Origin: Streptomyces sp. NBC_00078
Lineage (GTDB): Bacteria > Actinomycetota > Actinomycetes > Streptomycetales > Streptomycetaceae
DNA: 64,000 nt
Direction: 5' to 3'
Assembly (NCBI RefSeq): GCF_026343335.1
Contig: NZ_JAPELX010000001.1
Span: 1,054,001 to 1,118,000, forward strand
The translations under genes and the position numbers were made by a program. Within the stretch, counting starts at the first letter, position 1, and each line of letters begins with the position of its first letter. The notes beneath the pieces were generated by a model that was given only the letters and a program-made list of their open reading frames with translations, ran no database searches and had not been told where the DNA came from. This document shows positions 1 to 9,184 of this stretch, piece by piece.

Positions 1-862
1 ACAGGGCGTACTTGGCGTAGAGGTCGGCCGGCTGGGAGACGGTGGCGTCGATCTTCCCGGCGGCGATGGACTTCAGCTCCTCGGGGATGCCGTCGTTGGA
101 GACGACGAAGACGTGCTTCTTGTCCTTCGGGTCGACCAACAGGCCCTTCTGCTTGAGGACCTGGAGCGTGCCGGACAGTCCGAAGCTGGACTGCATGTAG
201 ACGCCCTTGATGTCCGGGTGGGCGGTCAGGTCGGTCTGCAGCTTCTGCGCGGCGACGGCACCGTCCCAGTTGGTGGCCTCTCCGAACACCTTGATGCCGG
301 GGTAACTCTTCTTCATGCAGGCGTTGAACGCCTCCGTGCGGTCACGGCCGTTGATGGAGTCCAGACCGCCCTCCAGCATCACGACCTTGCCCTTGCCGGC
401 GAGCTTGGTGCCCAGGAACTGGCACGCCTTCTCGCCGTAGGCGCGGTTGTCGGCGCGCACCACCATGAACACCTTGCCGCTGTCGGGGCGCGTGTCCACG
501 GTGACGACCGGGATCTTCTTCGCCTCCAGCTGCGCCAGCGTCGGCGCGATGGCGGCGGTGTCCTGCGGGGCCATCGCGAGGCCCTTGACGCCCTGGCTGA
601 TGAACGTCTGCGCGTTGGCGGTGAGCTTGGCGACGTCGTTCTGCGAGTTGGTGGTCTTCAGCGAGAGGCCGAGCTTCTTGGCGTACTGCGGCGTGTACTT
701 GATGTAGGAGTTCCAGAAGTCGGTGTCGGAGCGCGGGTAGTCGACACCGACCAGCGGCGTGTCACCCGACGCCGACGTGGTGGAGCCGCTGCTGCAGGCG
801 CTGAGCAGCGCCAGTGCGGACAGGGCGGAGGCGGTGGTGTAGAGGGCGGTTCTGAGTCTCAT
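1..862 (-). CDS. Sugar ABC transporter substrate-binding lipoprotein (partial, 3' end outside)
   Basis: The 287 visible residues form a periplasmic-binding-protein-like (RbsB/Peripla_BP_4) protein that would capture a sugar outside the membrane for an ABC importer. The N-terminus is a lipoprotein signal with lipobox LLSAC followed by a Ser/Thr linker. The mature part reads PLVGVDYPRSDTDFWN, then FISQGVKGLAMAP and MLEGGLDSINGRDRT, which is typical of ribose-family binders. The ATG at 862 has GAGGATG just upstream, and the ATG six bases further out runs straight into a stop. It is divergent from the fucosidase gene, so uptake of a released sugar is likely. The specific ligand cannot be read from sequence. 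The C-terminus and the permease/ATPase genes lie beyond the window. Confidence 0.9.
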   Translation of the reverse strand, partial: MRLRTALYTTASALSALALLSACSSGSTTSASGDTPLVGVDYPRSDTDFWNSYIKYTPQYAKKLGLSLKTTNSQNDVAKLTANAQTFISQGVKGLAMAPQDTAAIAPTLAQLEAKKIPVVTVDTRPDSGKVFMVVRADNRAYGEKACQFLGTKLAGKGKVVMLEGGLDSINGRDRTEAFNACMKKSYPGIKVFGEATNWDGAVAAQKLQTDLTAHPDIKGVYMQSSFGLSGTLQVLKQKGLLVDPKDKKHVFVVSNDGIPEELKSIAAGKIDATVSQPADLYAKYAL

Positions 863-1286
863 CGGTGCATCCTCGCGCCGGTCCCATAACGGGAGATTTT
901 CGCTTCGACGACATCCGTACATCGCCGCGCAGCAGAGATGGGATGTTTATAGAGGGGCTTTTGGCGGCCTGTCCACCCCCGTGCAGCAAATCACGGCCAA
1001 GGAGACCAGTTCGCAAGCAGCAGGGAGGAGGGGTGACGCCTCCCGAGGGAATATCCATCCCACCAATCGTTGCCGCCCGACGATTCGTGCCGATCATGAA
1101 GCGCTGCAGGACATGCCATGTTTACCTGGCCGCAGTACGTCATGTATCCGAATAAAAGGTGCAACTCGCCCACCATCGCGACCACTTTCATCCCTGCACG
1201 CTGGTTGACATCCCATGGCGCCATGGCTGACCTTCATCTGTGGCCCTGCCTTCCCCCCTCTCCCCTTCCGCATCAGGGATGTGCCC
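863..1286. other. Divergent intergenic region between binding protein and fucosidase
   Basis: This 424-bp stretch must hold the promoters of both flanking genes. It contains an inverted repeat GGGAGG/CCTCCC at 1023-1044 with a 10-base loop, and only half-matches to the island's GAAGCGCTTC operator (GCTTCGAC near 902, GAAGCGCTGC near 1098). No full operator and no convincing coding sequence were seen. Confidence 0.4.
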
Positions 1287-3518
1287 ATGTCGAGCTCTTT
1301 CAACAGACGCCAGTTCCTGGCCGGTGCCACCTGCGTGGCCGCGGCGGCCGTTGCCGGAGGTGTGTTCGGCGCCGGCGTCGCCCAGGCGGCTCCCAGCACG
1401 TACACGCCCGACTGGAACTCGGTCGACCAGCACCCGCCGGCCCCGGAGTGGTTCCAGGACGCGAAGTTCGGCATCTACTTCCACTGGGGCGTCTTCAGCG
1501 TTCCCGCGTTCGGCAACGAGTGGTACCCGCGCAGCATGTACCAGGACGGAAGCAACGAGAACAAGCACCACATCGCGACCTACGGCCAGCCGTCGGCATG
1601 GCCGTACAACAACTTCATCGACGGAGCGCAGGACCTGGCGGGCAACTTCGTGAAGTTCGCGCCGAAGCTGAAGTCGGCCGGCGGGAAGTTCGACCCCGAC
1701 GAGTGGGTGCAACTGTTTGTCGACGCCGGCGCGAAGTTCGCCGGCCCGGTCGCAGAGCACCATGACGGTTTCTCCATGTGGGACAGCCAGGTCAACGAGT
1801 GGAACTCGGTGAACAAGGGCCCGGGTCTCGACCTGCTGCGGCTGTTCACCACGGCGATCCGGGCCAAGGGCCTCAAGCTGCTGGTGGCCATGCACCACGC
1901 GTACCACTACAACGGCTTCTACGAGTTCGTCCCCGCGCAGACGGACCCCAGCCTCAAGAAGCTCTACGGCCAGCTGGGTTCGGCCGCGGAGAACCAGCTC
2001 TGGTACGGCAAGCTCAAGGAGGTCATCGACCGCGCCCAGCCCGACATCCTCTGGCAGGACTTCAAGCTCGACGCCGTCGACGAGACCAAGCGTCTGAACT
2101 TCCTGGCGTACTACTACAACCAGGCCAACGCCTGGGGCCGTGAGGTCGTCGCCACCTACAAAGACGGCATGAACGGCAAGGGCGAGGTCTTCGACTACGA
2201 ACGCGGCGGCCCGGCCGACCTCACCGCACCGTACTGGCTGACCGACGACAGCATCTCCAGCAGCAGTTGGTGCTACACGCAGGGCATCGGCTACTACAGC
2301 ATCCAGCAGATGCTTCACTCGTTCGTCGACCGGGTCAGCAAGAACGGCAACATGCTGCTGAACATCGCGCCGATGGCCGACGGCAGCATCCCCCAGGCGC
2401 AGAAGGACATCCTGCTCGGCATAGGTGACCACCTGAAGCGCTTCGGTGAGTCGTTGTACGGGACCCGCGCCTGGACGGCGTACGGCGAGGGCCCGACGAA
2501 GATGGGGGGTGGCGCCTTCACCACTCCCACGGCCGGCACTGCGCAGGACATCCGCTTCACCCGCAACAAGGCCAACAATGTGCTGTACGCCACCGTCCTG
2601 GGCTGGCCCGGCAGCTCGCTGACGATCAAGACCCTCAGCTCGGACCGGATCAACCTCTCCTCGCTGTCCTCGGTGAAGCTCCTCGGCAACACCGCCGGCA
2701 CCTACATCGACCTGCCGGCTCCGGCCCAGAACTCCTCCGGCCTTACGGTCACCCTGCCGTCCTCGGCCCCCTACGGTGCCAACGCCTACGTCCTGAAGCT
2801 CTCTTTCTCCGGCACCATCCCGGGCATGCTGCCGTCCGCGGGCGTCGTCGCCTTCGCGGACGTCAACTACACCGGGAGCTCCGCCCCGTTCACCCTCGGC
2901 GACTACACGGCGGCCGACCTGAGCACGGCCGGACTGGGTGCGCGCACCATCTCCTCCCTCCGGCCGGCCCCCGGCTACCAGGTGATCGGCTACTCCGGAG
3001 ACAACTTCACCGGCACGTCCTGGACCTTCACCGGCGACAACTCCGACCTCCGGGTCACCGGCAACAACGACCAGATCACCTCGCTGAGAGTCCAGTTCAA
3101 CCCGGCGACGTACTTCCGGATCACCAACGTCACCGACGGTCTGGCCCTGGACAGCGGCGGCGGCGTGGCCTCCGGTTCCAACCTCAAGCAGTGGACCCCG
3201 GACAGCAGCACCAACCTGCAGTGGCAGGCGGAGGCGGTCTCAGGCGGCTACTACAAGCTGGTCAACCGCACGAACGGCATGGTCGCCGACGGCTGGGGCG
3301 AGACGGCCAACGGCTCCGCCGCCCGACAGGCCCCCTGGAACGGCGGCACCAACCAGCAGTGGACGATCACCCACCGGGGCAACGCCGGCTACTCGATCAC
3401 CAACCGCACCACCGGCCTGGCCCTCGACGGCGGCGGCACCGTCGACTCGGGCTCCGTCACCAAGCAATGGACCTACGGCAGCAGCACCAACCTGCTGTGG
3501 ACCTTCACCGCGCTGTAG
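1287..3518 (+). CDS. Secreted GH29 alpha-L-fucosidase with crystallin-like and ricin-type lectin modules
   Basis: The 743-residue enzyme should hydrolyse terminal alpha-L-fucose from plant polysaccharides or glycans outside the cell. It begins with a Tat signal (NRRQFLAG, then an Ala-rich stretch ending AQAA). The GH29 domain (about residues 40-420) carries FGIYFHWGVFSVPAF, AEHHDGFSMWDS and DILWQDF, the last Asp being in the usual nucleophile position. After a beta-sandwich, residues about 520-605 look like a beta/gamma-crystallin Greek-key pair (YSGDNFTGTSWTF, NDQITSLRV). Residues about 610-743 are three ricin-B/CBM13-type repeats with QxW-like motifs. The ATG at 1287 is preceded by AGGGA; upstream in-frame codons do not encode a signal peptide. 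Confidence 0.93.
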   Translation: MSSSFNRRQFLAGATCVAAAAVAGGVFGAGVAQAAPSTYTPDWNSVDQHPPAPEWFQDAKFGIYFHWGVFSVPAFGNEWYPRSMYQDGSNENKHHIATYGQPSAWPYNNFIDGAQDLAGNFVKFAPKLKSAGGKFDPDEWVQLFVDAGAKFAGPVAEHHDGFSMWDSQVNEWNSVNKGPGLDLLRLFTTAIRAKGLKLLVAMHHAYHYNGFYEFVPAQTDPSLKKLYGQLGSAAENQLWYGKLKEVIDRAQPDILWQDFKLDAVDETKRLNFLAYYYNQANAWGREVVATYKDGMNGKGEVFDYERGGPADLTAPYWLTDDSISSSSWCYTQGIGYYSIQQMLHSFVDRVSKNGNMLLNIAPMADGSIPQAQKDILLGIGDHLKRFGESLYGTRAWTAYGEGPTKMGGGAFTTPTAGTAQDIRFTRNKANNVLYATVLGWPGSSLTIKTLSSDRINLSSLSSVKLLGNTAGTYIDLPAPAQNSSGLTVTLPSSAPYGANAYVLKLSFSGTIPGMLPSAGVVAFADVNYTGSSAPFTLGDYTAADLSTAGLGARTISSLRPAPGYQVIGYSGDNFTGTSWTFTGDNSDLRVTGNNDQITSLRVQFNPATYFRITNVTDGLALDSGGGVASGSNLKQWTPDSSTNLQWQAEAVSGGYYKLVNRTNGMVADGWGETANGSAARQAPWNGGTNQQWTITHRGNAGYSITNRTTGLALDGGGTVDSGSVTKQWTYGSSTNLLWTFTAL

Positions 3519-3620
3519 CCGTCGCAGCGACCGTGCCGCCGCGTCCGCTTCCGTCGGCGGAGATGCACGAGCCGTAACCAGTGCCGGGGCGGCGGCTGCC
3601 GTCGGCCGGCGGCCGGCGGC

Positions 3621-3677
3621 GGTGCGAACCTCCGGCCGTGCGACCGGATTTCGGTCGCACGGCTGGAGGTTCGCACC
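3621..3677 (+). terminator. Strong hairpin after fucosidase gene
   Basis: Two 25-base arms (3621-3645 and 3653-3677) pair with a single G-U wobble around a 7-base loop, about 100 bases after the fucosidase stop. There is no T-run, as is common in high-GC actinomycetes. Confidence 0.75.
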
Positions 3678-4243
3678 GACACGGAAGGAATGTCTGAAAG
3701 GAATGTCTGAGGGGGCCCGGTTTCGGCCGCCGTCGCCGCGCCGGGCCTGTGGGATCGCGGCTTCCGTTGGGCATCCGTAGACCAACGACGGCCAACGCTT
3801 CGAACTGTGATGCTGCCGGACCCTGATTCGGGGCGGGTGCCCCGGGACGGGCGACCTCGCTCAATGAAGGGGACACGAAGCACCACGGATCCGGCTACGG
3901 GACATCCCGCTCCTGAGCGGTGCTGCCCGACCCTTCGGGGTCGGGCCGCTGCTTGTCTTCCCGTCCGGGGGCGGTGCCGGGTCCCGTACGAGTACGGTGC
4001 CGGGCACGCCGACCTGTCGTCCCATGGTCACTCCTACGGCGTCGGCGTGCGGCCAGATCCACTTCGGCGGGCGTGCCGCGATTGTGGTCGGGCGGGGCGC
4101 CGCGCGCCGGCTCCGCTCAGCCCCGCACCCGGCGGTCGGGAACGCGCCGGCCGGGGCGCCGTCGAGCAGAAGCGGACCTAGGCTGGGAGCTGGTGCTGGA
4201 ACCAGCCCTGGCGGGCACAGCTGTCCGGACGGAGGCGACGCGC
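3678..4243. other. Non-coding stretch upstream of phosphatase
   Basis: This 566-bp region lies between the fucosidase terminator and the phosphatase start. Open frames here are GC-driven and have no recognisable protein content. A clear promoter was not identified. Confidence 0.4.
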
Positions 4244-6703
4244 GTGAACATGGCCGGCGAGCAGGATGCCCGCACTGCCGCGCTTGTGGTGGGCCCGGAC
4301 GGAGTGGTGAGCGGCTGGAGCGAGAGCGGGCAGCGGCTGCTGGGCTGGACGGCGGAGGACACCGTCGGGCGCCCCGTGACCGACCTGCTGGCCGCTCCCC
4401 CACCACCCGGCTTCCCCGACAGCGACGGCAGCGGCCCCGACCATCCGGGGCTCATCCCCCTGCGCCACCGGGACGGTTCCACGCTGGACGCTCTCGTGTC
4501 GGCTCATCCGCTGTTCGACGCCGACGGCCGCGCGCTGGGCCATGCGCTGACCGTCCAACGCTGGGAAAGCCGCCCGGTGATCGCCGACCTGGCCTTCGAG
4601 CAGTGCCCCTTCGCTCTGGGCGTCTACGACCCTGAGCTGCGGTTCCTGTGGATCAACGCCTCCTCGGGCCGGGTGATCGCGCACGCCGAGGAGCAGGTGC
4701 TCGGTAAGAGGTACCGCGATGTGCTTCCCGAATTCGACCGCTCCCTGTTTCCCGAAAGGGACGACAAGCCCTACACCGACCAGCTCTCCGAAGTGGCGAG
4801 GACGGGCAAGCCCGCGCGTCTCATCACCGTCTTCCGCCCCCTGGGCAGTAACTACGCCAACGCCTGGGCCACCAGCATCTGGCCCGTCCGGGACGCCGAG
4901 GGCAGGGTCCGCGGGGTCGCCAACTGGGGATTCGACATGAGCGCCGAGTACTGGGCCCGGCAGCGCCTGCTCATGCTCAACACGGCCAGCGGCGGCATCG
5001 GCCGGACACTCGACGTGATGGGCACCGCCCGGGAACTGGCCACGGCCCCGGTGCCGGCCTTCACCGACCTCGTCACCGTGGATCTCTTCGACGAGGTGCT
5101 GCGCGGGGAGGAGCCGCCCTCCGTGTCCGAGTTCACCCCCGGCGAGACCATCGTGCTCAGCCGTGCCGCCCAGCACAGCGCGAAGGAGGACACCGACCGG
5201 ACTCCCGGGCCCACGGTTCCGGTCAGCCACGCTCCCGGTTCCGTCGCCGCCCGCTCCATGGCCACCGGCAGGTCCACGGTCCAGCTCGCGGCCGATCCCG
5301 GCCAGGGCGGGGAATGGGCCTTCGGACCCGGCCTCGCCGCCGACCCGGCCCACTGGCCACCGGGCAACCCGCTGATCGACGGGTCCATCGCCGCGGACGG
5401 ACTGACCGGCCGGATCACCGTGCCGCTCCGGGCGCGCGGCGCGCTGCTCGGCGTGGTCGCCTTCTCCCGCCTCGACCGGCCCGAGGCCTTCACCGCCGAC
5501 GACCTGATCCTCGCCGAAGAGCTGACCGCAAAGGCAGCCGTCGCCATCGACAACGCCCGCCGGTACTCGCGCGAGCGCACGACCGCGCTGACCCTGCAGC
5601 GCAGTCTGCTGCTGCAGCTGCTGCCGAGCCAGGAGGCGCTCGAGGTGGCCTCCCGCTATCTGCCCGCCGGCACCGACGCGGAAGTGGGTGGCGACTGGTT
5701 CGACGTCATTCCGCTCTCCGGCGCCCGGGTCGCCCTGGTCGTCGGCGATGTGGTCGGTCACGGCCTGCACGCCTCGGCCAGCATGGGCAGGCTGCGCACG
5801 GCGGTCCGCACGCTCGCCGACGTGGACCTGCCGCCGGACGAGTTGCTGACCCACCTGGACGACCTGGTCATCCACCTCGCCAGCGACCTCCAGCCCGCCG
5901 GCCAGTTCCAGCCGACCGGCGAGTTCGGGGCCACCTGTCTGTACACCGTCTACGACCCGGTCTCCCGCCGCTTCACCCTGGCGAGCGCAGGTCATCCGCT
6001 GCCACTCATCATCTCCCCGGACGGCACCAGGACCGCGGCACCCGCACAGCCGGGTCCACCGCTCGGAATCGGCGGGCTGCCTTTCGAATCCACCGAACTC
6101 GAGCTGCCCGAGGGCAGCCTGCTCGCCCTCTACACCGATGGGCTGGTGGAGAGCCGCGAGCGGGACGTCGACGAGGGGATCGCCGAACTGCTGCGGGTCC
6201 TCAACCATTCGGCCACCTCACTGGAGGACCTCTGCGACACGGTGCTGGACGCCATGCTTCCCGAACGCCGCACCGACGACGCCGCCCTGCTGCTCGCTCG
6301 CACGCACGCGCTGGATCCTCAGCACGTCGCCTACTGCGACATCGAACCCGACCCGGCGCAGGTGCCGCGCGCCAGGAAGTTCGCCCTCGACCAGCTGGAG
6401 GCCTGGGGCCTGGAGGAGGAGTCATTCGTCACCGAACTGGTGGTCAGCGAGCTGGTCACCAACGCCATCAGATACGGCGAGCCCCCGATCAGGCTGCGGC
6501 TCATTCGCGACACCTCCCTGATCTGCGAGGTCTCCGACGCCAGCAACACCTCGCCGCACCTGCGCCGGGCGCGCGCCTTCGACGAGGGCGGCCGGGGCCT
6601 GCTGCTCGTCGCCCAGCTCACCCAGGGGTGGGGCACCCGGCACACCACCGACGGCAAGACGATCTGGTGCGCACAAACCCTCACCGAGCGTGGGCAGCAA
6701 TGA
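4244..6703 (+). CDS. PAS-PAS-GAF-PP2C (SpoIIE/RsbU-like) phosphatase with C-terminal HATPase
   Basis: This 819-residue multidomain regulator probably dephosphorylates an anti-anti-sigma factor (PP2C part) and may bind or phosphorylate one through its RsbW-like ATPase part. Approximate domains are PAS 8-105 (VVSGWSESGQRLLGW), PAS 112-235 (CPFALGVYDPELRFLWIN), GAF 259-439, PP2C 465-682 (GGDWFDVIPL, VVGDVVGHG, LYTDGLVESR) and HATPase 695-815 (ELVTNAIRY N-box, DEGGRGL G-box). The open frame extends further 5', but that part is compositionally odd. GTG 4244 has GGAGG at 4231-4235 and is the best start; ATG 4250 is an alternative. The gene is monocistronic, and no sigma or anti-sigma genes are adjacent. 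It is a paralogue of the protein at 33080-35542. Confidence 0.9.
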   Translation: MNMAGEQDARTAALVVGPDGVVSGWSESGQRLLGWTAEDTVGRPVTDLLAAPPPPGFPDSDGSGPDHPGLIPLRHRDGSTLDALVSAHPLFDADGRALGHALTVQRWESRPVIADLAFEQCPFALGVYDPELRFLWINASSGRVIAHAEEQVLGKRYRDVLPEFDRSLFPERDDKPYTDQLSEVARTGKPARLITVFRPLGSNYANAWATSIWPVRDAEGRVRGVANWGFDMSAEYWARQRLLMLNTASGGIGRTLDVMGTARELATAPVPAFTDLVTVDLFDEVLRGEEPPSVSEFTPGETIVLSRAAQHSAKEDTDRTPGPTVPVSHAPGSVAARSMATGRSTVQLAADPGQGGEWAFGPGLAADPAHWPPGNPLIDGSIAADGLTGRITVPLRARGALLGVVAFSRLDRPEAFTADDLILAEELTAKAAVAIDNARRYSRERTTALTLQRSLLLQLLPSQEALEVASRYLPAGTDAEVGGDWFDVIPLSGARVALVVGDVVGHGLHASASMGRLRTAVRTLADVDLPPDELLTHLDDLVIHLASDLQPAGQFQPTGEFGATCLYTVYDPVSRRFTLASAGHPLPLIISPDGTRTAAPAQPGPPLGIGGLPFESTELELPEGSLLALYTDGLVESRERDVDEGIAELLRVLNHSATSLEDLCDTVLDAMLPERRTDDAALLLARTHALDPQHVAYCDIEPDPAQVPRARKFALDQLEAWGLEEESFVTELVVSELVTNAIRYGEPPIRLRLIRDTSLICEVSDASNTSPHLRRARAFDEGGRGLLLVAQLTQGWGTRHTTDGKTIWCAQTLTERGQQ

Positions 6704-6813
6704 GATCCGACCCCGACGGGGCGGCGACGGGCCGACTCCCCCGGGGTCTCTGCTGCCTGCCGCCCGCCTGCACGGAAGCATGAGCCCGAACCGGGAACGG
6801 CGCCGCCTGCCCC

Positions 6814-6957
6814 TCAGGCTGCATCCTCGATCCGGATGCCGGTCTCCTTGGTGAACGGCTCGTAGACCGCCGTCTGGTCGGCGTCGCCGTACGCGCCGCC
6901 GCTGTCGCGGGCGACCAGCGTCTCGGAGCCCTTGCCGCCGCCGTTCACCCGCTGACG
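6814..6957 (-). pseudogene. Relic of an extracellular solute-binding protein gene
   Basis: The minus strand encodes SETLVARDSGGAYG and then AVYEPFTKETGIRIED before a TGA at 6814-6816. This matches the N-terminal start of mature polyamine/iron-type solute-binding proteins (SBP_bac_8 type). No signal peptide in frame precedes it, and nothing follows the stop, so only a fragment of about 40 codons survives. It points away from the operator at 7056-7069, which may once have controlled it. Confidence 0.5.
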
Positions 6958-7055
6958 TGGAACGAGCTGCGGCATCGGCGGAGCTGTTCCAGCCGGCGCA
7001 ACGCCCGCAAGGGGACACGGCCGCCGAATGCGGAGCTGGTTCTGCAGTATGGCTA

Positions 7056-7069
7056 TCGAAGCGCTTCGA
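7056..7069. promoter_or_regulatory. Operator copy 1, TCGAAGCGCTTCGA
   Basis: This is a perfect 14-bp palindrome with the CG-centred symmetry typical of LacI-family operators. It lies about 100 bp upstream of the solute-binding relic and 52 bp from the left end of the IS630 element. Confidence 0.65.
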
Positions 7070-7212
7070 CGATGCCATTCCCTCCAACGCGCTGTCAATG
7101 GACCAGCAAAAGAAAGTGTCTAGTGCTCTGACCGCATACCTTCGCCGGGTTGAGCGGGTGTGTGGCCATTGATGCCGGCTACCTGGCCGTGGCATCCGCC
7201 TATGCTCGGCTC

Positions 7213-7854
7213 GTGCAGCCGCTTTCCGACAGCAGCAATCCGTTGGTCACGGCGTTCCCAGCCGAGCTTGCAAGCGATGCCGAGGCAGTCCTGGCGGTGA
7301 TGCCTGATTCTCGGTTCCCGCCGCATGCCTCGTTCTCGGTCGCTGTAGAGGGCCAGCAGGTTTTGATCCCCGGCCGCCTCTACAACGGCGAGCCGCCAAC
7401 TGACGCGGTGGCGTCGCTTTCGTCGCGCCAACGGCAGCTTCTGCACTGTCTGTACTCAAGGCACTGCGACGGGGTGGTCAGACAGCGTCATCTGGAGAAG
7501 GTCGTTGGTTCCACGGACCCATGGGTCGTCCCCTTCGTCGTGCAGCTGGTTGGCGAGTACGTCTTGGAAATCCTGGTGGTCATCTGCGATGAGCTCCGTG
7601 GCCTCGCCACGCCCGGCACCTGCGGCCACCTCGCTTACGGGCAGTTCATCGTGGACAACCCGGCCTTCTTCGCACGCACGCAACGGCGGGTCGTGAGCTA
7701 CTGGAACTGCTACTACCGGGGCACCTACGCGAGCTTCCGGGGCTACCCAGGGTGCACTCTTCTTGACCTCCTACGGTCCGCTGCCTCCGACAGAGCAGGG
7801 CGTCCCTGGCCCAACCTCGCTCCAGTCGGCGCCAGCGTGGACGGCTACTGCTAG
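7213..7854 (+). CDS. Conserved hypothetical protein, passenger of the IS630 element
   Basis: I do not recognise a characterised family. The 213-residue product is globular, with LSSRQRQLLHCLYSRHCDG followed by VGSTDPWVVPFVVQLVGEYV, and a Trp/Tyr-rich C-terminal part (RRVVSYWNCYYRGTYASF). There is no signal peptide, membrane segment or obvious DNA-binding motif. The frame is open from TTG 7150, but that codon lies inside the IS terminal repeat. GTG 7213 follows a TATGCT -10-like box at 7201-7206 by 6 bases, which suggests a leaderless transcript; GTG 7162 is another option. The gene is convergent with the transposase and lies wholly between the terminal repeats, so it would move with the element. 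Confidence 0.65.
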   Translation: MQPLSDSSNPLVTAFPAELASDAEAVLAVMPDSRFPPHASFSVAVEGQQVLIPGRLYNGEPPTDAVASLSSRQRQLLHCLYSRHCDGVVRQRHLEKVVGSTDPWVVPFVVQLVGEYVLEILVVICDELRGLATPGTCGHLAYGQFIVDNPAFFARTQRRVVSYWNCYYRGTYASFRGYPGCTLLDLLRSAASDRAGRPWPNLAPVGASVDGYC

Positions 7855-7882
7855 GACTCGGCCGGGAAAGATATCCGGCCGG

Positions 7883-9004
7883 TCAAGCGGCATCGGCGAG
7901 GGGACGTCCGCCCCAACGGATGCCCTTCTCGCTGCGGATGCGAGCGCGCTCGCGGCGCTGGGCTGCCAGCACGTCGGGGTGACGGGCATTCGCGTTGCGC
8001 CAGCGCAGATAGGCGTGCAGGGCCCGGGTCTGCACGGTGTGGTTGCGGTGGTTGGAGTTCGCGACGGTGAACTGCCGCAACGGTCCGAAGTGCGCCTCGA
8101 TCGGGTTGGCCCAGGACGCGTATGTCGGCGTGAAGCACAGCTCGACGCGGTTCTTCTTCGCCCAGCGGCGGATCGTCTCGCCCTTGTGGGCGGACAGGTT
8201 GTCCAGGATGACGTAGATCGGGGCGCCGTCCGGGCGGGCGGCCCGGATCGACCTGAGCGCGGCCAGGGTGTTCGCGGCCCCCTTCTTCCGGCGGTTGACG
8301 CCCCAGAGCGTGTCGTCGCCGACCGAATAGCAGCCGTGGAAGTACCTGACGCCGTGGGTGCGGTGGTAGGTCGCCGGGTGCCGCTCGGGATGACTGGCGG
8401 GAGCCCAGCACGCACCGCCGGTGGGGCGGATTCCGAGCGGGCCGAACTCGTCGAACGCGAAGACCCGGTCCGGGAAGCGGTCCAGGACCTCCTCGATCCG
8501 GTCCAGCTTTGCCTCGCGGTCGGGGTCCGGGGACTCCTTCCACGTCTTGGTGCGCTGGAAGGTGATGCCGCGGCGGGCGAGCAGACGGCGTAATGCCTCG
8601 CGACCGATGCGGATGACCCGCCCATGGACTTTCCGCAGGTAGGCGGCGAGTTTGCGGATGGACCAGCGGGTGAAGGGCTGGCCGAGCTTGGTCGGGCGGG
8701 TGGTGGCCGTCTGGACGACGAAGTCCTCGTCGTCAGGACTGAGCAGGCGGGGACGGCCTCCCGCCCACCGAGGGTCCAGACAGGCCAGGCCGATCTCGTT
8801 GAACCGGTGGATCACATCCCGGACTGTGTCCTCGTCGGCCTGCACCAGCTGGGCGATCACCGGGACCCGGTTCCCGCCAGCCGACGCCAGTAGCATCATC
8901 GCGCGTCGGAAGCGCACCGAACTGGTGCTGCCCCGGCGCACGATCTGCTGCAGCTTCTGCCCCTCCTGGTCGGTCAACCTGCGCACGCGGACAGGCTCAG
9001 CCAC
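7883..9004 (-). CDS. IS630-family transposase
   Basis: The 373-residue DDE transposase would cut and join the ends of the surrounding element. An N-terminal helix-turn-helix region (VIAQLVQADEDTVRDVIHRF, then winged part WSIRKLAAYLRK) precedes the catalytic core. The acidic residues are visible as FAFDEFGPL, VILDNLSAHK and WANPIEAHF, the usual spacing for IS630. GTG 9004 is chosen because GGGGGTGCG lies just upstream and the product then begins VAEPVRVRRLT; an in-frame extension to 9061 overlaps the terminal repeat. No frameshift or missing catalytic residue is seen, so the protein may be active. Confidence 0.9.
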   Translation of the reverse strand: MAEPVRVRRLTDQEGQKLQQIVRRGSTSSVRFRRAMMLLASAGGNRVPVIAQLVQADEDTVRDVIHRFNEIGLACLDPRWAGGRPRLLSPDDEDFVVQTATTRPTKLGQPFTRWSIRKLAAYLRKVHGRVIRIGREALRRLLARRGITFQRTKTWKESPDPDREAKLDRIEEVLDRFPDRVFAFDEFGPLGIRPTGGACWAPASHPERHPATYHRTHGVRYFHGCYSVGDDTLWGVNRRKKGAANTLAALRSIRAARPDGAPIYVILDNLSAHKGETIRRWAKKNRVELCFTPTYASWANPIEAHFGPLRQFTVANSNHRNHTVQTRALHAYLRWRNANARHPDVLAAQRRERARIRSEKGIRWGGRPLADAA

Positions 9005-9145
9005 CGCACCCCCAGCACTCGGATCGGACGTCACCGCACATCCAACCGCCCCGACCACCAACCCGGCGAACCAATGTGGTCAGAGCACTAGGCGGTTGAG
9101 CCCCTCGTTTCGCAGGAAACATGTTCGTTAACTTTTCGCCTGCAA

Positions 9146-9159
9146 GTGAAGCGCTTCGA
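9146..9159. promoter_or_regulatory. Operator copy 2, GTGAAGCGCTTCGA
   Basis: This is the reverse complement of the variant found at 22833 and 22953 (TCGAAGCGCTTCAC). It starts 39 bp upstream of the ATG of the GH43 relic and 56 bp beyond the right end of the IS630 element. Confidence 0.6.
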
Positions 9160-9184
9160 CAGCCTCCGCAGGTAGGCCGCCGCC

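Larger units (their letters stand above)
7121..9090. mobile_element. IS630-family insertion sequence with 32-bp terminal inverted repeats and a passenger gene
   Basis: The ends are 7121-7152 and 9059-9090. Both begin TAGTGCTCTGACC inward, then diverge over 7 bases, then share TTCGCCGGGTTG, giving 28 of 32 matches. The outermost TA on each side fits the TA target duplication of IS630/Tc1-mariner elements. The 1970-bp element carries a transposase on the minus strand and an unrelated gene on the plus strand. It lies in what was the intergenic region between two TCGAAGCGCTTCGA-type operators. Confidence 0.85.

Noticed and set aside
2435..2444. GAAGCGCTTC inside the fucosidase gene
   Set aside because: Only the 10-bp core is present, it lies in coding sequence encoding LKRFG, and the flanks do not match the intergenic operators.
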